This document shows positions 15,621 through 24,679 of a DNA stretch of 25,560 nt, in pieces. This DNA is from CALVUJ01 sp045119835 (GTDB lineage: Bacteria; Bacillota_I; Bacilli_A; RFN20; DUOF01), in assembly GCA_045119835.1 (NCBI GenBank), contig JBGVED010000081.1, forward strand, positions 1-25,560, read 5' to 3'. The notes under the pieces were generated by a model. The model did no database searches, was not told where the DNA came from, and saw nothing but the letters and a program-made list of their open reading frames with translations. The position numbers and the translations under genes are program-made. Each line of letters starts with the position of its first letter. Position 1 is the first letter of the stretch.

Positions 15621-16598
15621 ATGAAATCCATAAATGTTTCCTCCTCTGATCAAGGACAAAGAATAGATAAATATATTAGAAAATATCTAAATAATGCACC
15701 ACTTAGTTTTATATATAAATTATTCAGAAAAAAAGATATAAAAGTAAATGGAAAAAAAGTAGATATAAATTACATTATAAAAGAAAATGATTTAATTGAA
15801 ATCTATATAAAAGATGATTTATTAAATAATTTTAATAAACCCAAACAAATAGAAATAGAAAAAATAAATTTAGATATAATATATGAAGACGAAAATATAC
15901 TTATCATAAATAAAGATCAAAACATTCTAATCCATGAAGGTGAAGAAAACAAAAAGGCAAACACCCTAAATAACATGATACTAAACTATTTACTATCAAA
16001 AAACGAATATTCCCCGTCTAATTTATATACGCCATCTTGCGTACATAGATTAGATAGAAACACCAGCGGATTAGTTATAGCTAGTAAAAATCTTGAATCT
16101 TCAAAAATACTATTAGATGCCTTTAAAAACAAAGATAACCTAGAAAAATACTATATAGCGCTAGTAAAAGGAAAAACTAAAAATGAAGAAACAATTAACA
16201 AACGTTTACTAAAAAACGAAAAAGAAAAAATCGTAACTGTAGATAACAAAGGACTCGAAGCAATAACAAAATACAAATTAATAACATCAAACGATAATTA
16301 TTCACTAATAAAAGTAAACTTATTAACAGGAAGAACACATCAAATAAGAGTGCACATGTCATCCATAAATCATCCTGTAATAAACGATGAAAAATACGGA
16401 GACTATAAAACCAATAAAGAATTCAATGAAAAATTCAACTACAAATATCAATTTTTACACTCTCACATAATAAAATTTAAAAAACTTGAAGGAAAACTAA
16501 GTTATTTAAGTAATAAAATGTTCATTGCACCACTAAAAAGCAAACAAAAAGAAATATTAAAACATTTATTTAAGGAGGAAACAATTTATGACCTATAA
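15621..16598 (+). CDS. RluA-family 23S rRNA pseudouridine synthase with S4 domain
   Basis: Members of this family isomerise specific uridines in 23S rRNA (RluC, RluD). The N-terminal S4 RNA-binding domain (about residues 10-60, IDKYIRKYLNNAPLSFIYKLF) precedes the catalytic domain. The active-site motif HRLDRNTSGL places the catalytic aspartate at D145, and GRTHQIRVHMS (about residue 240) is the second family signature. At 325 residues the length is normal. The start has AGGTGAT. It is closest to the RluC/RluD type, but the target uridine cannot be assigned. It overlaps the following gene by 11 bases. Its Lys/Asn/Ile-heavy composition differs from the minus-strand genes. Confidence 0.93.
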   Translation: MKSINVSSSDQGQRIDKYIRKYLNNAPLSFIYKLFRKKDIKVNGKKVDINYIIKENDLIEIYIKDDLLNNFNKPKQIEIEKINLDIIYEDENILIINKDQNILIHEGEENKKANTLNNMILNYLLSKNEYSPSNLYTPSCVHRLDRNTSGLVIASKNLESSKILLDAFKNKDNLEKYYIALVKGKTKNEETINKRLLKNEKEKIVTVDNKGLEAITKYKLITSNDNYSLIKVNLLTGRTHQIRVHMSSINHPVINDEKYGDYKTNKEFNEKFNYKYQFLHSHIIKFKKLEGKLSYLSNKMFIAPLKSKQKEILKHLFKEETIYDL

Positions 16599-18237
16599 AA
16601 AGACCTATACAACTTGGCTAAACCACCCTTTACTAGAGGAAGAATATAAAAACGAATTAAAAAACATGAATGAACAATCAATAAAAGAATCATTTTACGG
16701 AAATCTATCATTTGGAACAGCTGGAATGAGAGGAATACTAGGAATAGGAACAAATCGCCTTAATATATATACTATAAGAAAAGCAACCCTAGGATATGCA
16801 AATTATTTAATAAAACACGTTAAAAACAGCCAAGAAAATGGAGTTGTAATAGGACACGACAACAGATATAATTCAAGAAAATTTTGCTTAGATTGCGCTT
16901 CCCTTTTATCCAGCAAAGGAATAAAAGTATATATATTCAACGACTTAAGACCAACTCCAGAAATATCATTTGCAATTAGAAAACTTAACGCAAATGGAGG
17001 AATAATAATAACTGCATCACATAACCCAAAACAATACAATGGATATAAAGTATACGATGAAACAGGCTGCCAATTAATAGATGAAAAAAATAATCTTTTA
17101 ATTGAAGAAATAAATAAAATAGATGACATCTTATCTTATAAATTTGAAGCAAATAATTCTTTAATAGAAATCTTAGATGAAAAATTCGATAATATTTATT
17201 ACGATGAAGTAAAAAAACTTTCTTTAAACAACCCAAATAAAAAAGATTTTAAAATAGTATATTCCCCTCAACACGGAACAGCACTAAATGGAATAAAAGA
17301 AATATTAACTTCACTTGGTTACAACCTTTATCTAGTAGAAAACCAATGTTCTTTTGACCCTGCGTTTTCTAATACTTTATCTCCCAACCCAGAAGATGAA
17401 GCAGCTTACAGTGAAGCAATAAAATTAGCCAACAAAATAGATGCTAACTTAATAATAACAACAGATCCAGATGGTGATAGAATTGGTGTTGCAGTTAAAA
17501 GCAATAACAACTACATTTTATTAAACGGGAATCAGACTGGAGCCTTAATTCTAGATTACCTTCTAACATATAAAAAACACACCAGCACTTCACTGGTAAT
17601 ATCCAGTATAGTAACAACATCACTTATTGAAGCTATATCAAAAAAACACAATATAACATTTAAACAAACCCTAACAGGATTCAAATATATCGGAGATACA
17701 ATAACAAAACTAGAAAACACTAACGAATTCCTTTTTGCTGTAGAAGAATCTTATGGCTGTGCATTATCAAACATCGTCAGAGACAAAGATTCTTTACAAG
17801 CTGCACTAATAATAAGCGAAATGGCCTGCTTATACTCAAACAAAAATAAAACTCTAATAGACAGACTAAACGAATTATACAGCGAAAATGGCTACTACTA
17901 CGATAAAGTAAACTCTTACTCATTAGACCCTCTAACAGGACAAGAAGAAATAAACAAACTAATGAACAATCTAAGAGAAAACAAACTAACAAAAATTGCA
18001 AATTATTCTATAAAAAAAATAGAAGACTACTTAAAAGATTCAACTGACTACCCAAAAAGTAATGTTTTAAGATATATCTTTGAAGACGGTTCTTTTATTG
18101 CAATCAGACCATCAGGAACTGAACCTAAATATAAAATTTACTACAGCGTTACAGAAAAAAATAAAGAACAGGCAATAAAAAAATATGAAGAATTCAAAAA
18201 ACATTTAGACAATATTATAAATGAAAAAATCTCTTAA
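16588..18237 (+). CDS. pgcA: Phosphoglucomutase/phosphomannomutase (alpha-D-phosphohexomutase)
   Basis: The enzyme interconverts hexose 1- and 6-phosphates, feeding UDP-glucose and other cell-envelope precursors. All four family landmarks are visible: FGTAGMRG near residue 42, the phosphoserine loop TASHNP with S144, the metal loop DPDGDR at 293-298, EESYG in the sugar-binding loop, and the phosphate-binding RPSGTEPK at 507-514. At 549 residues it matches the Bacillus PgcA type. It has an excellent ribosome-binding site, AAGGAGG, inside the end of the pseudouridine synthase gene. The stop codon overlaps that of the convergent gene. PgcA is likely, but mannose specificity cannot be excluded. 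Confidence 0.94.
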   Translation: MTYKKTYTTWLNHPLLEEEYKNELKNMNEQSIKESFYGNLSFGTAGMRGILGIGTNRLNIYTIRKATLGYANYLIKHVKNSQENGVVIGHDNRYNSRKFCLDCASLLSSKGIKVYIFNDLRPTPEISFAIRKLNANGGIIITASHNPKQYNGYKVYDETGCQLIDEKNNLLIEEINKIDDILSYKFEANNSLIEILDEKFDNIYYDEVKKLSLNNPNKKDFKIVYSPQHGTALNGIKEILTSLGYNLYLVENQCSFDPAFSNTLSPNPEDEAAYSEAIKLANKIDANLIITTDPDGDRIGVAVKSNNNYILLNGNQTGALILDYLLTYKKHTSTSLVISSIVTTSLIEAISKKHNITFKQTLTGFKYIGDTITKLENTNEFLFAVEESYGCALSNIVRDKDSLQAALIISEMACLYSNKNKTLIDRLNELYSENGYYYDKVNSYSLDPLTGQEEINKLMNNLRENKLTKIANYSIKKIEDYLKDSTDYPKSNVLRYIFEDGSFIAIRPSGTEPKYKIYYSVTEKNKEQAIKKYEEFKKHLDNIINEKIS

Positions 18238-18251
18238 CGAAGAGATTTTTT
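18224..18251. terminator. Bidirectional terminator holding two overlapping stop codons
   Basis: AAAAAATCTCTT (18224-18235) and its exact complement at 18240-18251 form a 12-pair stem with a four-base loop, with T tracts in both directions. The TTAA at 18234-18237 supplies TAA stop codons to both convergent genes, so coding ends and termination share the same few bases. Confidence 0.9.
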
Positions 18252-19127
18252 TCTTTCTTTATTTTCCAATCTAATTTCTTTAGAAATCCTTTTTTTTATT
18301 ATTTTTTCTAAATACACATCGCTTTTTCTCATATTTTTATCATTCAATTCATTTTTAAAATACTTACTAACCTTATTTTTTTCTTCCTCATTCAAACAAT
18401 CAAAAAGTTTATTACTAAATATTATTCTTTTTAATTCCTCATTTTCTCCATCCAAACGAATCATTTCTTTTATCTCTAAAAGTAATTGAGCCTCCACTTT
18501 CTTCCTTATAAAAAATCTTCTTTTATGATCCTCTATCCAATGAAGAAGTTCATAATCACTTAAAAAATCACAACGCCTTTTATAATAATTTAAAATCTCC
18601 TTTTTCTTTGAAGATTCTAACAATTTATTACTAATTTTACATATATTTAACATGCACTCTTTTTCATAATTATAAGCATCTTGCTCTATTAACCTACCAT
18701 AATATCCATATATACCATGAAAAACACTTAATTTGCTAATAATACAAACATCATCCATCTTCATATAACTATCTATTTCACTCAAAAGAGAATTACCTAT
18801 CAAAGAATCATTTTTTTCATAGCAAATATATTGCAAATGATGTCTTTTTTCATGAAAATATATCCCCAAAACACCAATATTATCTTTTTTTAATAAATAA
18901 CTTTCATTAACAAAAATAGAAAAAGGATCCCATCTAAAAGTGCCTTTATCTTCTCCTTGACCAAAAATAATTTCAATACAAGGCAATCCACTTTCTTTAG
19001 AAAAAAAAGAATCAAAAGCGTACAAAGCTTTTTTCAATTCATCTTCATCTTTACAACCAACTACATTCATTAGCAATTTTTGAAAATTTTCATTATTTAA
19101 ATACTGACTAACATCAAATTCTTTCAT
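18234..19127 (-). CDS. Uncharacterised protein with an HExxH zinc motif
   Basis: This 297-residue protein matches no family I can name. It contains FHEKRHHLQY, in which H92-E93-x-x-H96 is a zinc-binding HExxH, and 51 residues later IEQDAYNYE, where E148 (E-x-x-A-Y) is a plausible third ligand as in other gluzincins. No signal peptide or membrane segment is present. The second half is very rich in charged residues and predicted helical, ending in a highly basic tail. It starts 11 bases after the HAD gene, with AAAGGTG as ribosome-binding site, so they form an operon. A metallopeptidase or a structural relative is likely; the substrate is unknown. Confidence 0.65.
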   Translation of the reverse strand: MKEFDVSQYLNNENFQKLLMNVVGCKDEDELKKALYAFDSFFSKESGLPCIEIIFGQGEDKGTFRWDPFSIFVNESYLLKKDNIGVLGIYFHEKRHHLQYICYEKNDSLIGNSLLSEIDSYMKMDDVCIISKLSVFHGIYGYYGRLIEQDAYNYEKECMLNICKISNKLLESSKKKEILNYYKRRCDFLSDYELLHWIEDHKRRFFIRKKVEAQLLLEIKEMIRLDGENEELKRIIFSNKLFDCLNEEEKNKVSKYFKNELNDKNMRKSDVYLEKIIKKRISKEIRLENKERKKSLR

Positions 19128-19138
19128 AAAAACACCTT

Positions 19139-19951
19139 TTATTTTATTACATGATTATTTAAATAATGGGCAACTCCACCATCTATATTTTTAAACTCAG
19201 TAACATCGTTTGCTACAATTTTGATTTCTAATGGAGCATTTTCCATTGCAACACCCCAACCACTTTTAATAAGCATATCTCTGTCGTTAAATCCATCACC
19301 AAAACATAAAGCATCCTTCATATTTAACCCCATATAATTGCAAATATGCTTTACAGCTTTCCCCTTATTAACTTTATGATAAGTAATTTCTAAAATAAGA
19401 GGATAAACCTTTAAATTCCATGTGTTTACTTGAAGGTTTGGAAATGATTGAACTATTTCAAAAATTCTAGCTTTTGATTCCATATCTTTAGCCTGCAAGA
19501 TAACTGAATATGGATTAGTAGGTAAATTTTCCTCAAGTGATCCTACCACAACTTCATTCCCCTCTAATACAACAGAAACATCATCTTCTTCATTAAATCT
19601 ATCAACATACATTTTATCTTCCAAATCACAAACAACAGAAGTGTACAAATTACTAATTGTATCTAAAAATTTTATCAAAATCTCCTTATCTACTCCACCA
19701 ACAAAATTAGGATAATTATCATCCTTAGGACTAAACACATAAGAACCATTAAAAAGACACAAAGGCGTATTTAACTCCAATTGCTCATAAAAATGCTTAC
19801 ACCTAGAATAAGATCTACCCGTGACTATACACACAGGTATTCCGCTTTTATTTAGCTGTTTTAACACCTTTAAATTTTCTTCATGTATTTCATGATAATC
19901 TTTTAATATAGTTCCATCCAAATCAACAAATACAATCTTTGGTTCTATCAT
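19139..19951 (-). CDS. Cof-type HAD-superfamily phosphatase
   Basis: This is a 270-residue HAD hydrolase of the Cof/YidA subfamily (type IIB cap), acting on small phosphorylated metabolites. The nucleophile motif is VDLDGT (D10, D12), motif II is in IVTGRS, the cap core contains LCLFNGSYVF, motif III includes KGKAVKHI, and motif IV is FGDGFNDRDML. Such proteins dephosphorylate sugar phosphates, flavin nucleotides or pyridoxal phosphate, and the sequence does not tell which. The start has AAAGGAAG, and TATAAT lies about 25 bases upstream. It heads a two-gene unit with the HExxH protein. Confidence 0.9.
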   Translation of the reverse strand: MIEPKIVFVDLDGTILKDYHEIHEENLKVLKQLNKSGIPVCIVTGRSYSRCKHFYEQLELNTPLCLFNGSYVFSPKDDNYPNFVGGVDKEILIKFLDTISNLYTSVVCDLEDKMYVDRFNEEDDVSVVLEGNEVVVGSLEENLPTNPYSVILQAKDMESKARIFEIVQSFPNLQVNTWNLKVYPLILEITYHKVNKGKAVKHICNYMGLNMKDALCFGDGFNDRDMLIKSGWGVAMENAPLEIKIVANDVTEFKNIDGGVAHYLNNHVIK

Positions 19952-19993
19952 ATTTTAACTTCCTTTCCTCATAACATTATATAGGTGATAACA

Positions 19994-20209
19994 ATGATAT
20001 ATAGAATATTTATTTATTTAATAGGATTACTTTTAACATCAGTAAGTCTATCGTTTATTATAATATTATACTCATTCAACAACATAAGTTATCCTTTTTT
20101 TAAAAATATATTTATAATCTTAAAAACACCCTTACCTTACCTATTTATATTAGGTTTATTTATTTCTTTAAAATCATTACTGTATAATTTAACAAAAAAC
20201 AAACATTAA
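19994..20209 (+). CDS. Small two-helix membrane protein
   Basis: This 71-residue hydrophobic protein has two predicted membrane segments, about residues 3-28 (YRIFIYLIGLLLTSVSL) and 42-60 (LPYLFILGLFISLKSLL), and a basic C-terminal end (NLTKNKH). An AGGTGAT ribosome-binding site five bases before the ATG supports real translation; the frame opens slightly earlier at a GTG that overlaps this site. It is read away from the HAD gene and ends four bases before the M48 protease stop. I do not recognise the family, and proximity to the M48 protease does not by itself imply a link. Confidence 0.55.
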   Translation: MIYRIFIYLIGLLLTSVSLSFIIILYSFNNISYPFFKNIFIILKTPLPYLFILGLFISLKSLLYNLTKNKH

Positions 20210-20213
20210 TATA

Positions 20214-21365
20214 TTACTTCTTACTTTTATTTATCCTCTCATTAACATTAGGATGCGATTGAAATAATTCATCAAATTTATTTATCTCATTGCTCTCTTC
20301 ATACTTAGTAATCTTTCTAAGCGCTGAAGCAAACAATTCAGGATCATTATATCCTGTCGCATACATATCAGCCTGTTGTTCATACCTTCGTTCTATCTTA
20401 ACCCCAATAACTAATATAAAGCAAGCTATACAAATAGATAACAAATAAAATAATATTTGCTCAAACTCATCAAAATTCAACAAAGAAGGCATTATTGCAA
20501 ATAAAATAAGCAATCCTATAATAAATATCTTACCAATCAACATTTTAATTAAATGATTATTCTTAACATGCCCTATCTCATGCGTTATTACAGTCTCTAA
20601 TTCAGGTAAAGTAACATCTTCAATTAAAGAAGAAGAAACAAACAAATAATTAGTTCTAATTCCACTAATCATTGCATTAGATTCCTTGCTTCTACTAGAA
20701 TCCCAAACATACAATTTATACCTTTTTATTCCATGCTTATTCATTAACTTTTCTAAACGATGTCTTAAAAGAGTGTTTTTTTCAACTTCTTTAGCCTTAT
20801 AATTTAATATCGCAATTCTAGGAGAAAGCAATATCCAAAGAATAACAGCTGCAAATAAAACAATAAAACATATCAAATTTAAAATATATTCAGAAAAATC
20901 AAACAAATATACCGTTGGAATAACAAAACTAATAATTAAAAAGGGAAAATAAATAGAAAATAATCTTTTAAAATTAACCACCAAACACTCTAATTCATTC
21001 AATTTAGTTTCAAGCAATAAATTACAAGTATAACAATAACAAACTCTAGAAGCAAAAGTAGTAAGCAAAGTAAGCGGAAAAGATAAAATACACCCTAAAA
21101 AGAAATCATAATTTGATCCTCCTAGTTTATTTACAACAAATAAATAACTAAGAACAAAATAGAAAATAGCCACAATCATATTCATCTTAGATAAAACATA
21201 TTCATCAAACACTCTAAGCTTATTAATTGCCCTACTAATAGACTTATCATTATCTAATATTTTTAAGGCCTTATTGCAACAATAATATGTTAAAACACAA
21301 TTCATTGACGTCATAAAAAAAAGTGATAAAACAAGCATTTCACTAATAGATAAATTCCAAAACAT
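20214..21365 (-). CDS. M48-family membrane zinc metalloprotease (HtpX/Ste24-like)
   Basis: This is a 383-residue integral-membrane protease. The zinc site is HEIGH (H262, E263, H266) in ETVITHEIGHVKNNH, and the third ligand is E329 in YEQQADMYA. About four or five hydrophobic segments precede the catalytic domain (near 7-27, 60-80, 87-108, 134-155, 160-183), and two more follow the HEIGH (about 273-320), as in Ste24/HtpX enzymes. Family members degrade damaged membrane proteins or process peptides. ATG at 21365 was chosen because AAGGAG lies eight bases upstream; two earlier start codons are too close to it. It has its own promoter. Confidence 0.9.
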   Translation of the reverse strand: MFWNLSISEMLVLSLFFMTSMNCVLTYYCCNKALKILDNDKSISRAINKLRVFDEYVLSKMNMIVAIFYFVLSYLFVVNKLGGSNYDFFLGCILSFPLTLLTTFASRVCYCYTCNLLLETKLNELECLVVNFKRLFSIYFPFLIISFVIPTVYLFDFSEYILNLICFIVLFAAVILWILLSPRIAILNYKAKEVEKNTLLRHRLEKLMNKHGIKRYKLYVWDSSRSKESNAMISGIRTNYLFVSSSLIEDVTLPELETVITHEIGHVKNNHLIKMLIGKIFIIGLLILFAIMPSLLNFDEFEQILFYLLSICIACFILVIGVKIERRYEQQADMYATGYNDPELFASALRKITKYEESNEINKFDELFQSHPNVNERINKSKK

Positions 21366-21385
21366 GCCCATCACTCCTTTTTAAC

Positions 21386-21414
21386 ATTATAATAAATAGA
21401 ATAAAATACTTCAA
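21386..21414 (-). promoter_or_regulatory. Promoter of the M48 protease gene
   Basis: On the minus strand TTGAAG (21409-21414) and TATAAT (21386-21391) are 17 bases apart in the 54-base gap after the coiled-coil gene. No terminator separates the two genes, so some read-through is also likely. Confidence 0.7.
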
Positions 21415-21419
21415 CCTCG

Positions 21420-23975
21420 CTATCTTTTAATTTTAGAATTTCTTAACAACTCTATATTTTTTAAATACTCTTCTATTAAATTAGAAATATTTTCCTCTTC
21501 TTTCTTTAATGAAACTATAGTATTCTCTATGCCACTACCTAATTTTTCTCTCTCTTTAATAATCGCATATTCCTTCTTATAACTTTCTTGCAAAAAGTTA
21601 GCAAAATTATACAAAGCATCTATTCTCTGAGAAGGTGTATATTTTTCATCATCCTCAATATCATATTTTTCTAAAAACGATTTAGCAGTTACTCTTATTT
21701 TTTCTTTATTATCCATGTTTTCTTTATACAACCTATATATTTTATCTGTGTATTGACGTTCTTCCTTACTAAGTTTTCTTTTATAATCTTCATACTTAAT
21801 AACACTTCCTTTATAAGAAACCCCCGTTATTAACATAGCATCTTCAATCAAACCTTCAAATTGTAAACAATAAATAAACTGAGTAAACTTATCTTTAAAA
21901 GCTTCAGGTTTTAATGATAAAATTGGATCACACACTATTTTATTATCTGCTAAAATGTTATCAATACTACTCTTTTTTAAATAAGAAAAAAACTCACATG
22001 CAAGTTTACTTCCTTCCATTTCTTTTTTCTTAATAGATTTAGCTATTGGCTCAATACTATGAAGAAATTCACTTATTTCGCTAACTTTTTGCTCCATACT
22101 ATCCAAACGCTCTTGAGATAAATCATGTTCATTAATAATTTTATCCAAAGCATCTCTTTTTGAAATATTTTTTTCTTGTGATTGTATCTTATCATTACAT
22201 AAAGAAATCTCTTTTTTCAATCCCTCAATATTTTCTTCATAAATTTCAACAATATCACTTATTCTTTTATCTATAAACGTATATAAAGATTCAATTTGAG
22301 CTTTACACTCTAAAGATAAGCTTCGCAATCCTTTATTAATTTTTCTAATTTCTATCACAGAATTATACTTACCTTCCACTTCCACAACCATATTCTTAAT
22401 AATATCCATCTCTTCTAAAAATTTATAAATATCACTAAATTCAAACTGTAAAAATTCTTCAATTGAAGATAATTCATTTTTTATATCTTCTAATTCAATT
22501 TGAGTTTGTAAATCTCTGTATTCTCTATCTTCATCATTCCATCTTTTCTTCCACAAGTCTATATCACTTTCACTAGCTTCCAACCTTGTTAAAACTTCTT
22601 TTATTTCATCTTCATCTATATCTTTAATTTTAACTTTATTATGTTCTTCTAGCAAAACACTTTCTTTTCTTTCAACATCCTTAAATTGACCCTGATACAT
22701 ATCAAAATGATTCCTAATTTTTTGAAGAACATTGTGCCTTAATTCATCTTTATTTTTTGAAATTAAAATAGCACTTTGTAAACTCTTTTTCATTCCTTCA
22801 ACTGGCACAGTCAAAAAAGTCAAATTATTTCTAAGTAAGTTTTCCATATCATCCTTAGAGACAAACATAGACAATAAATCAAAAACATCATCTAATTTTT
22901 TACCATCCAAATAGTCTTCTTTTCTTAATTGAGCAATACTTCTAAAATTAAATCCAGTTATAAGTTTTGACAAATCCATCTCAGTTCCATATTTTTTCTT
23001 AAATGCCAATGATAAACTATCACAAACATCAGCAATTTTTTCAACACTGACACTAAGAGATGATATAGACTCATTATATATTTTTGCCAATTGATATGGA
23101 GTAAAATTACCTTTAACAGAAAACACTTTCTTACTACAATTTGTTAAATTTCCAAGTTTACTACCCATTAAAAATCTCAATGTCTTATTTATAGACTCTT
23201 CGTTAAGCGTAGCAACAGAAGAAGCTTCAAAAAGAACATCTTTAAATTCCTTGTTTAATAATTTATTAATCTCAATACTAGCGCTAACAACCACTTCTTG
23301 ATCCTTAATATATTTTTTAAAATCTTCTATTTGTTTATATAAATTATCTATTTTGCTAACACTTGATGCACTAAAAAAAGATGCACATTTCGAAGATATT
23401 CTTACTAATTCATCATTAGTCAATGAATACTCTGTTTTCAACAAGTATAGTATCTGCTCCAAATTATTAATCTCGCATTGCCTTATAAACAACTTTGACC
23501 TGTTAATGCAATTTGTAAAAATAGAGTCTGCTTTTTCTTTATCACACATAACTAAATATAAAGAATCCTTTATTTGCAAACTTCTTTTAAAACTATCTTC
23601 TACTTCATTAGCAATCTGCTCATTTACAACTTCATTTGTAAACATAATTTTACTAACGGTTTTATTAAAATTCCTATACAAATCCAATTCATTTTTGCTA
23701 TATTTTCTTATTTCATCATAAACTAAAAACAAGCTGCCCAACAATTCAGAATCAATACTTTTATAAATTTCTAGCATATTATTAATACTAAGTTTTCCAT
23801 ACGTTGAAACTAAAGAACGATTAATTGCAAGTAATAAATCAACCTCTTTTTTTATATATTTAATGTCCTCTACATCTTTAAAATGATTAAAAAGATTTCT
23901 CTTTTCAGATTTACTTACACTTTCAATTCCTTTACTTTTTAAGTACCTTAAAATCAAATCATATCTAGAAACCAT
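21420..23975 (-). CDS. Large helical coiled-coil protein, possibly with mTERF-like units
   Basis: The 851-residue protein has no signal peptide or membrane segment and no catalytic motif I can see. The first 400 residues hold at least three related helical units of about 35 residues, of the form [LFV]-[ST]-x-x-[DEQ]-[LM]-x-x-[IL]-x(6)-[FL]-x-x-S/V-x(3)-[IM], for example LTNDELVRISSKCASFF, FTPYQLAKIYNESISSL and VSKDDMENLLRNNLTFL. These loosely resemble mTERF repeats. Residues about 440-640 look like a long coiled coil, heavy in Glu, Lys and Leu. ATG at 23975 follows ATAGGAG; the frame opens earlier at TTG. A promoter (TTTAAA, 17 bases, TATAAT at 24001-24006) lies upstream. The function is unknown. 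Confidence 0.7.
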   Translation of the reverse strand: MVSRYDLILRYLKSKGIESVSKSEKRNLFNHFKDVEDIKYIKKEVDLLLAINRSLVSTYGKLSINNMLEIYKSIDSELLGSLFLVYDEIRKYSKNELDLYRNFNKTVSKIMFTNEVVNEQIANEVEDSFKRSLQIKDSLYLVMCDKEKADSIFTNCINRSKLFIRQCEINNLEQILYLLKTEYSLTNDELVRISSKCASFFSASSVSKIDNLYKQIEDFKKYIKDQEVVVSASIEINKLLNKEFKDVLFEASSVATLNEESINKTLRFLMGSKLGNLTNCSKKVFSVKGNFTPYQLAKIYNESISSLSVSVEKIADVCDSLSLAFKKKYGTEMDLSKLITGFNFRSIAQLRKEDYLDGKKLDDVFDLLSMFVSKDDMENLLRNNLTFLTVPVEGMKKSLQSAILISKNKDELRHNVLQKIRNHFDMYQGQFKDVERKESVLLEEHNKVKIKDIDEDEIKEVLTRLEASESDIDLWKKRWNDEDREYRDLQTQIELEDIKNELSSIEEFLQFEFSDIYKFLEEMDIIKNMVVEVEGKYNSVIEIRKINKGLRSLSLECKAQIESLYTFIDKRISDIVEIYEENIEGLKKEISLCNDKIQSQEKNISKRDALDKIINEHDLSQERLDSMEQKVSEISEFLHSIEPIAKSIKKKEMEGSKLACEFFSYLKKSSIDNILADNKIVCDPILSLKPEAFKDKFTQFIYCLQFEGLIEDAMLITGVSYKGSVIKYEDYKRKLSKEERQYTDKIYRLYKENMDNKEKIRVTAKSFLEKYDIEDDEKYTPSQRIDALYNFANFLQESYKKEYAIIKEREKLGSGIENTIVSLKKEEENISNLIEEYLKNIELLRNSKIKR

Positions 23976-24000
23976 AACTAACACTCCTATCAACAATAAA

Positions 24001-24029
24001 ATTATACACTATAAAAGATAGTTTTTAAA
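24001..24029 (-). promoter_or_regulatory. Promoter of the coiled-coil gene
   Basis: On the minus strand TTTAAA (24024-24029) and TATAAT (24001-24006) are 17 bases apart, and the gene's ATG is 25 bases beyond the -10 box. Confidence 0.5.
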
Positions 24030-24054
24030 GTAATTTTTCTCCTACCACAAGAGC

Positions 24055-24085
24055 AAATAAAAACTGTGAACATCTTAATTCACAG
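24055..24085 (-). terminator. Terminator of the ATPase/TOPRIM pair
   Basis: On the minus strand CTGTGAA (24085-24079) and TTCACAG (24070-24064) pair around an eight-base loop and are followed by TTTTTATTTG. It closes the two-gene unit and isolates it from the coiled-coil gene. Confidence 0.8.
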
Positions 24086-24094
24086 CAATATTTT

Positions 24095-24679
24095 TTATTT
24101 GCTTATTTTTTCTATAAACTTAATAAAATTAGTTGAAGGCAATATATTATCGTTATTAGAAACTTTCTTCAAATTATCAACAAAATTATTGTAATCAGTA
24201 ACATTTAATTGATCTACAATTTGTTCAACTTGAGGAATATGCCCTGCATACTCGCCAACACCAAAATATTTTTTAAATAATTCCTGATAATCTCTTTTAT
24301 TTTTAAATTTATTTGTATTGAACTCTTTTGTTAAAACAATTAAGTATTCAACACATGGATTGACAAAAAATATTTCATCATCTTTTAAAGAAACCTGTCT
24401 ATTTTTTAAATATCTTTTAATATCATCAATATTAGAATTAGCATCCAAATCATATAAAACCATAATTTTAGAAAAACTATAAATTTTCTTTAAAATATTG
24501 ACATGAATAGGAATATTTCCATTTCCATTAGCAACTCTAACCCTAACATTATATTTTGAGGATATAAAAGATAAAATTTTATTTACAAAAATCTCATCTA
24601 CCTCTCCCTCTACTACTAAATATAAATCTTCCTTTTGATAATTCATCGTATTACGACGAACATTACTTAACCTCATCAT
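24095..24679 (-). CDS. TOPRIM/RloB-like protein, effector of an AbiL/RloAB-type pair
   Basis: The 194-residue protein has the two hallmarks of a TOPRIM-type nuclease domain: an N-terminal acidic strand YLVVEGEVDE (about 20-29, E-G-E) and a D-x-D motif in VLYDLDAN (about 85). It also has FFVNPCVEYLIVLTKEF, which corresponds to the NPC-[FV]-E-x-[WL] segment typical of RloB-like proteins, where the TOPRIM fold is compact. It overlaps the ATPase gene by 17 bases and has GGGAG upstream within it. The pairing with a COG1106-type ATPase matches AbiL (AbiLi/AbiLii) and RloA/RloB gene pairs, which are phage-defence or anticodon-nuclease-like systems. A PARIS or OLD-type relationship is an alternative. 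A nucleic-acid target is inferred, not shown. Confidence 0.72.
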   Translation of the reverse strand: MMRLSNVRRNTMNYQKEDLYLVVEGEVDEIFVNKILSFISSKYNVRVRVANGNGNIPIHVNILKKIYSFSKIMVLYDLDANSNIDDIKRYLKNRQVSLKDDEIFFVNPCVEYLIVLTKEFNTNKFKNKRDYQELFKKYFGVGEYAGHIPQVEQIVDQLNVTDYNNFVDNLKKVSNNDNILPSTNFIKFIEKISK

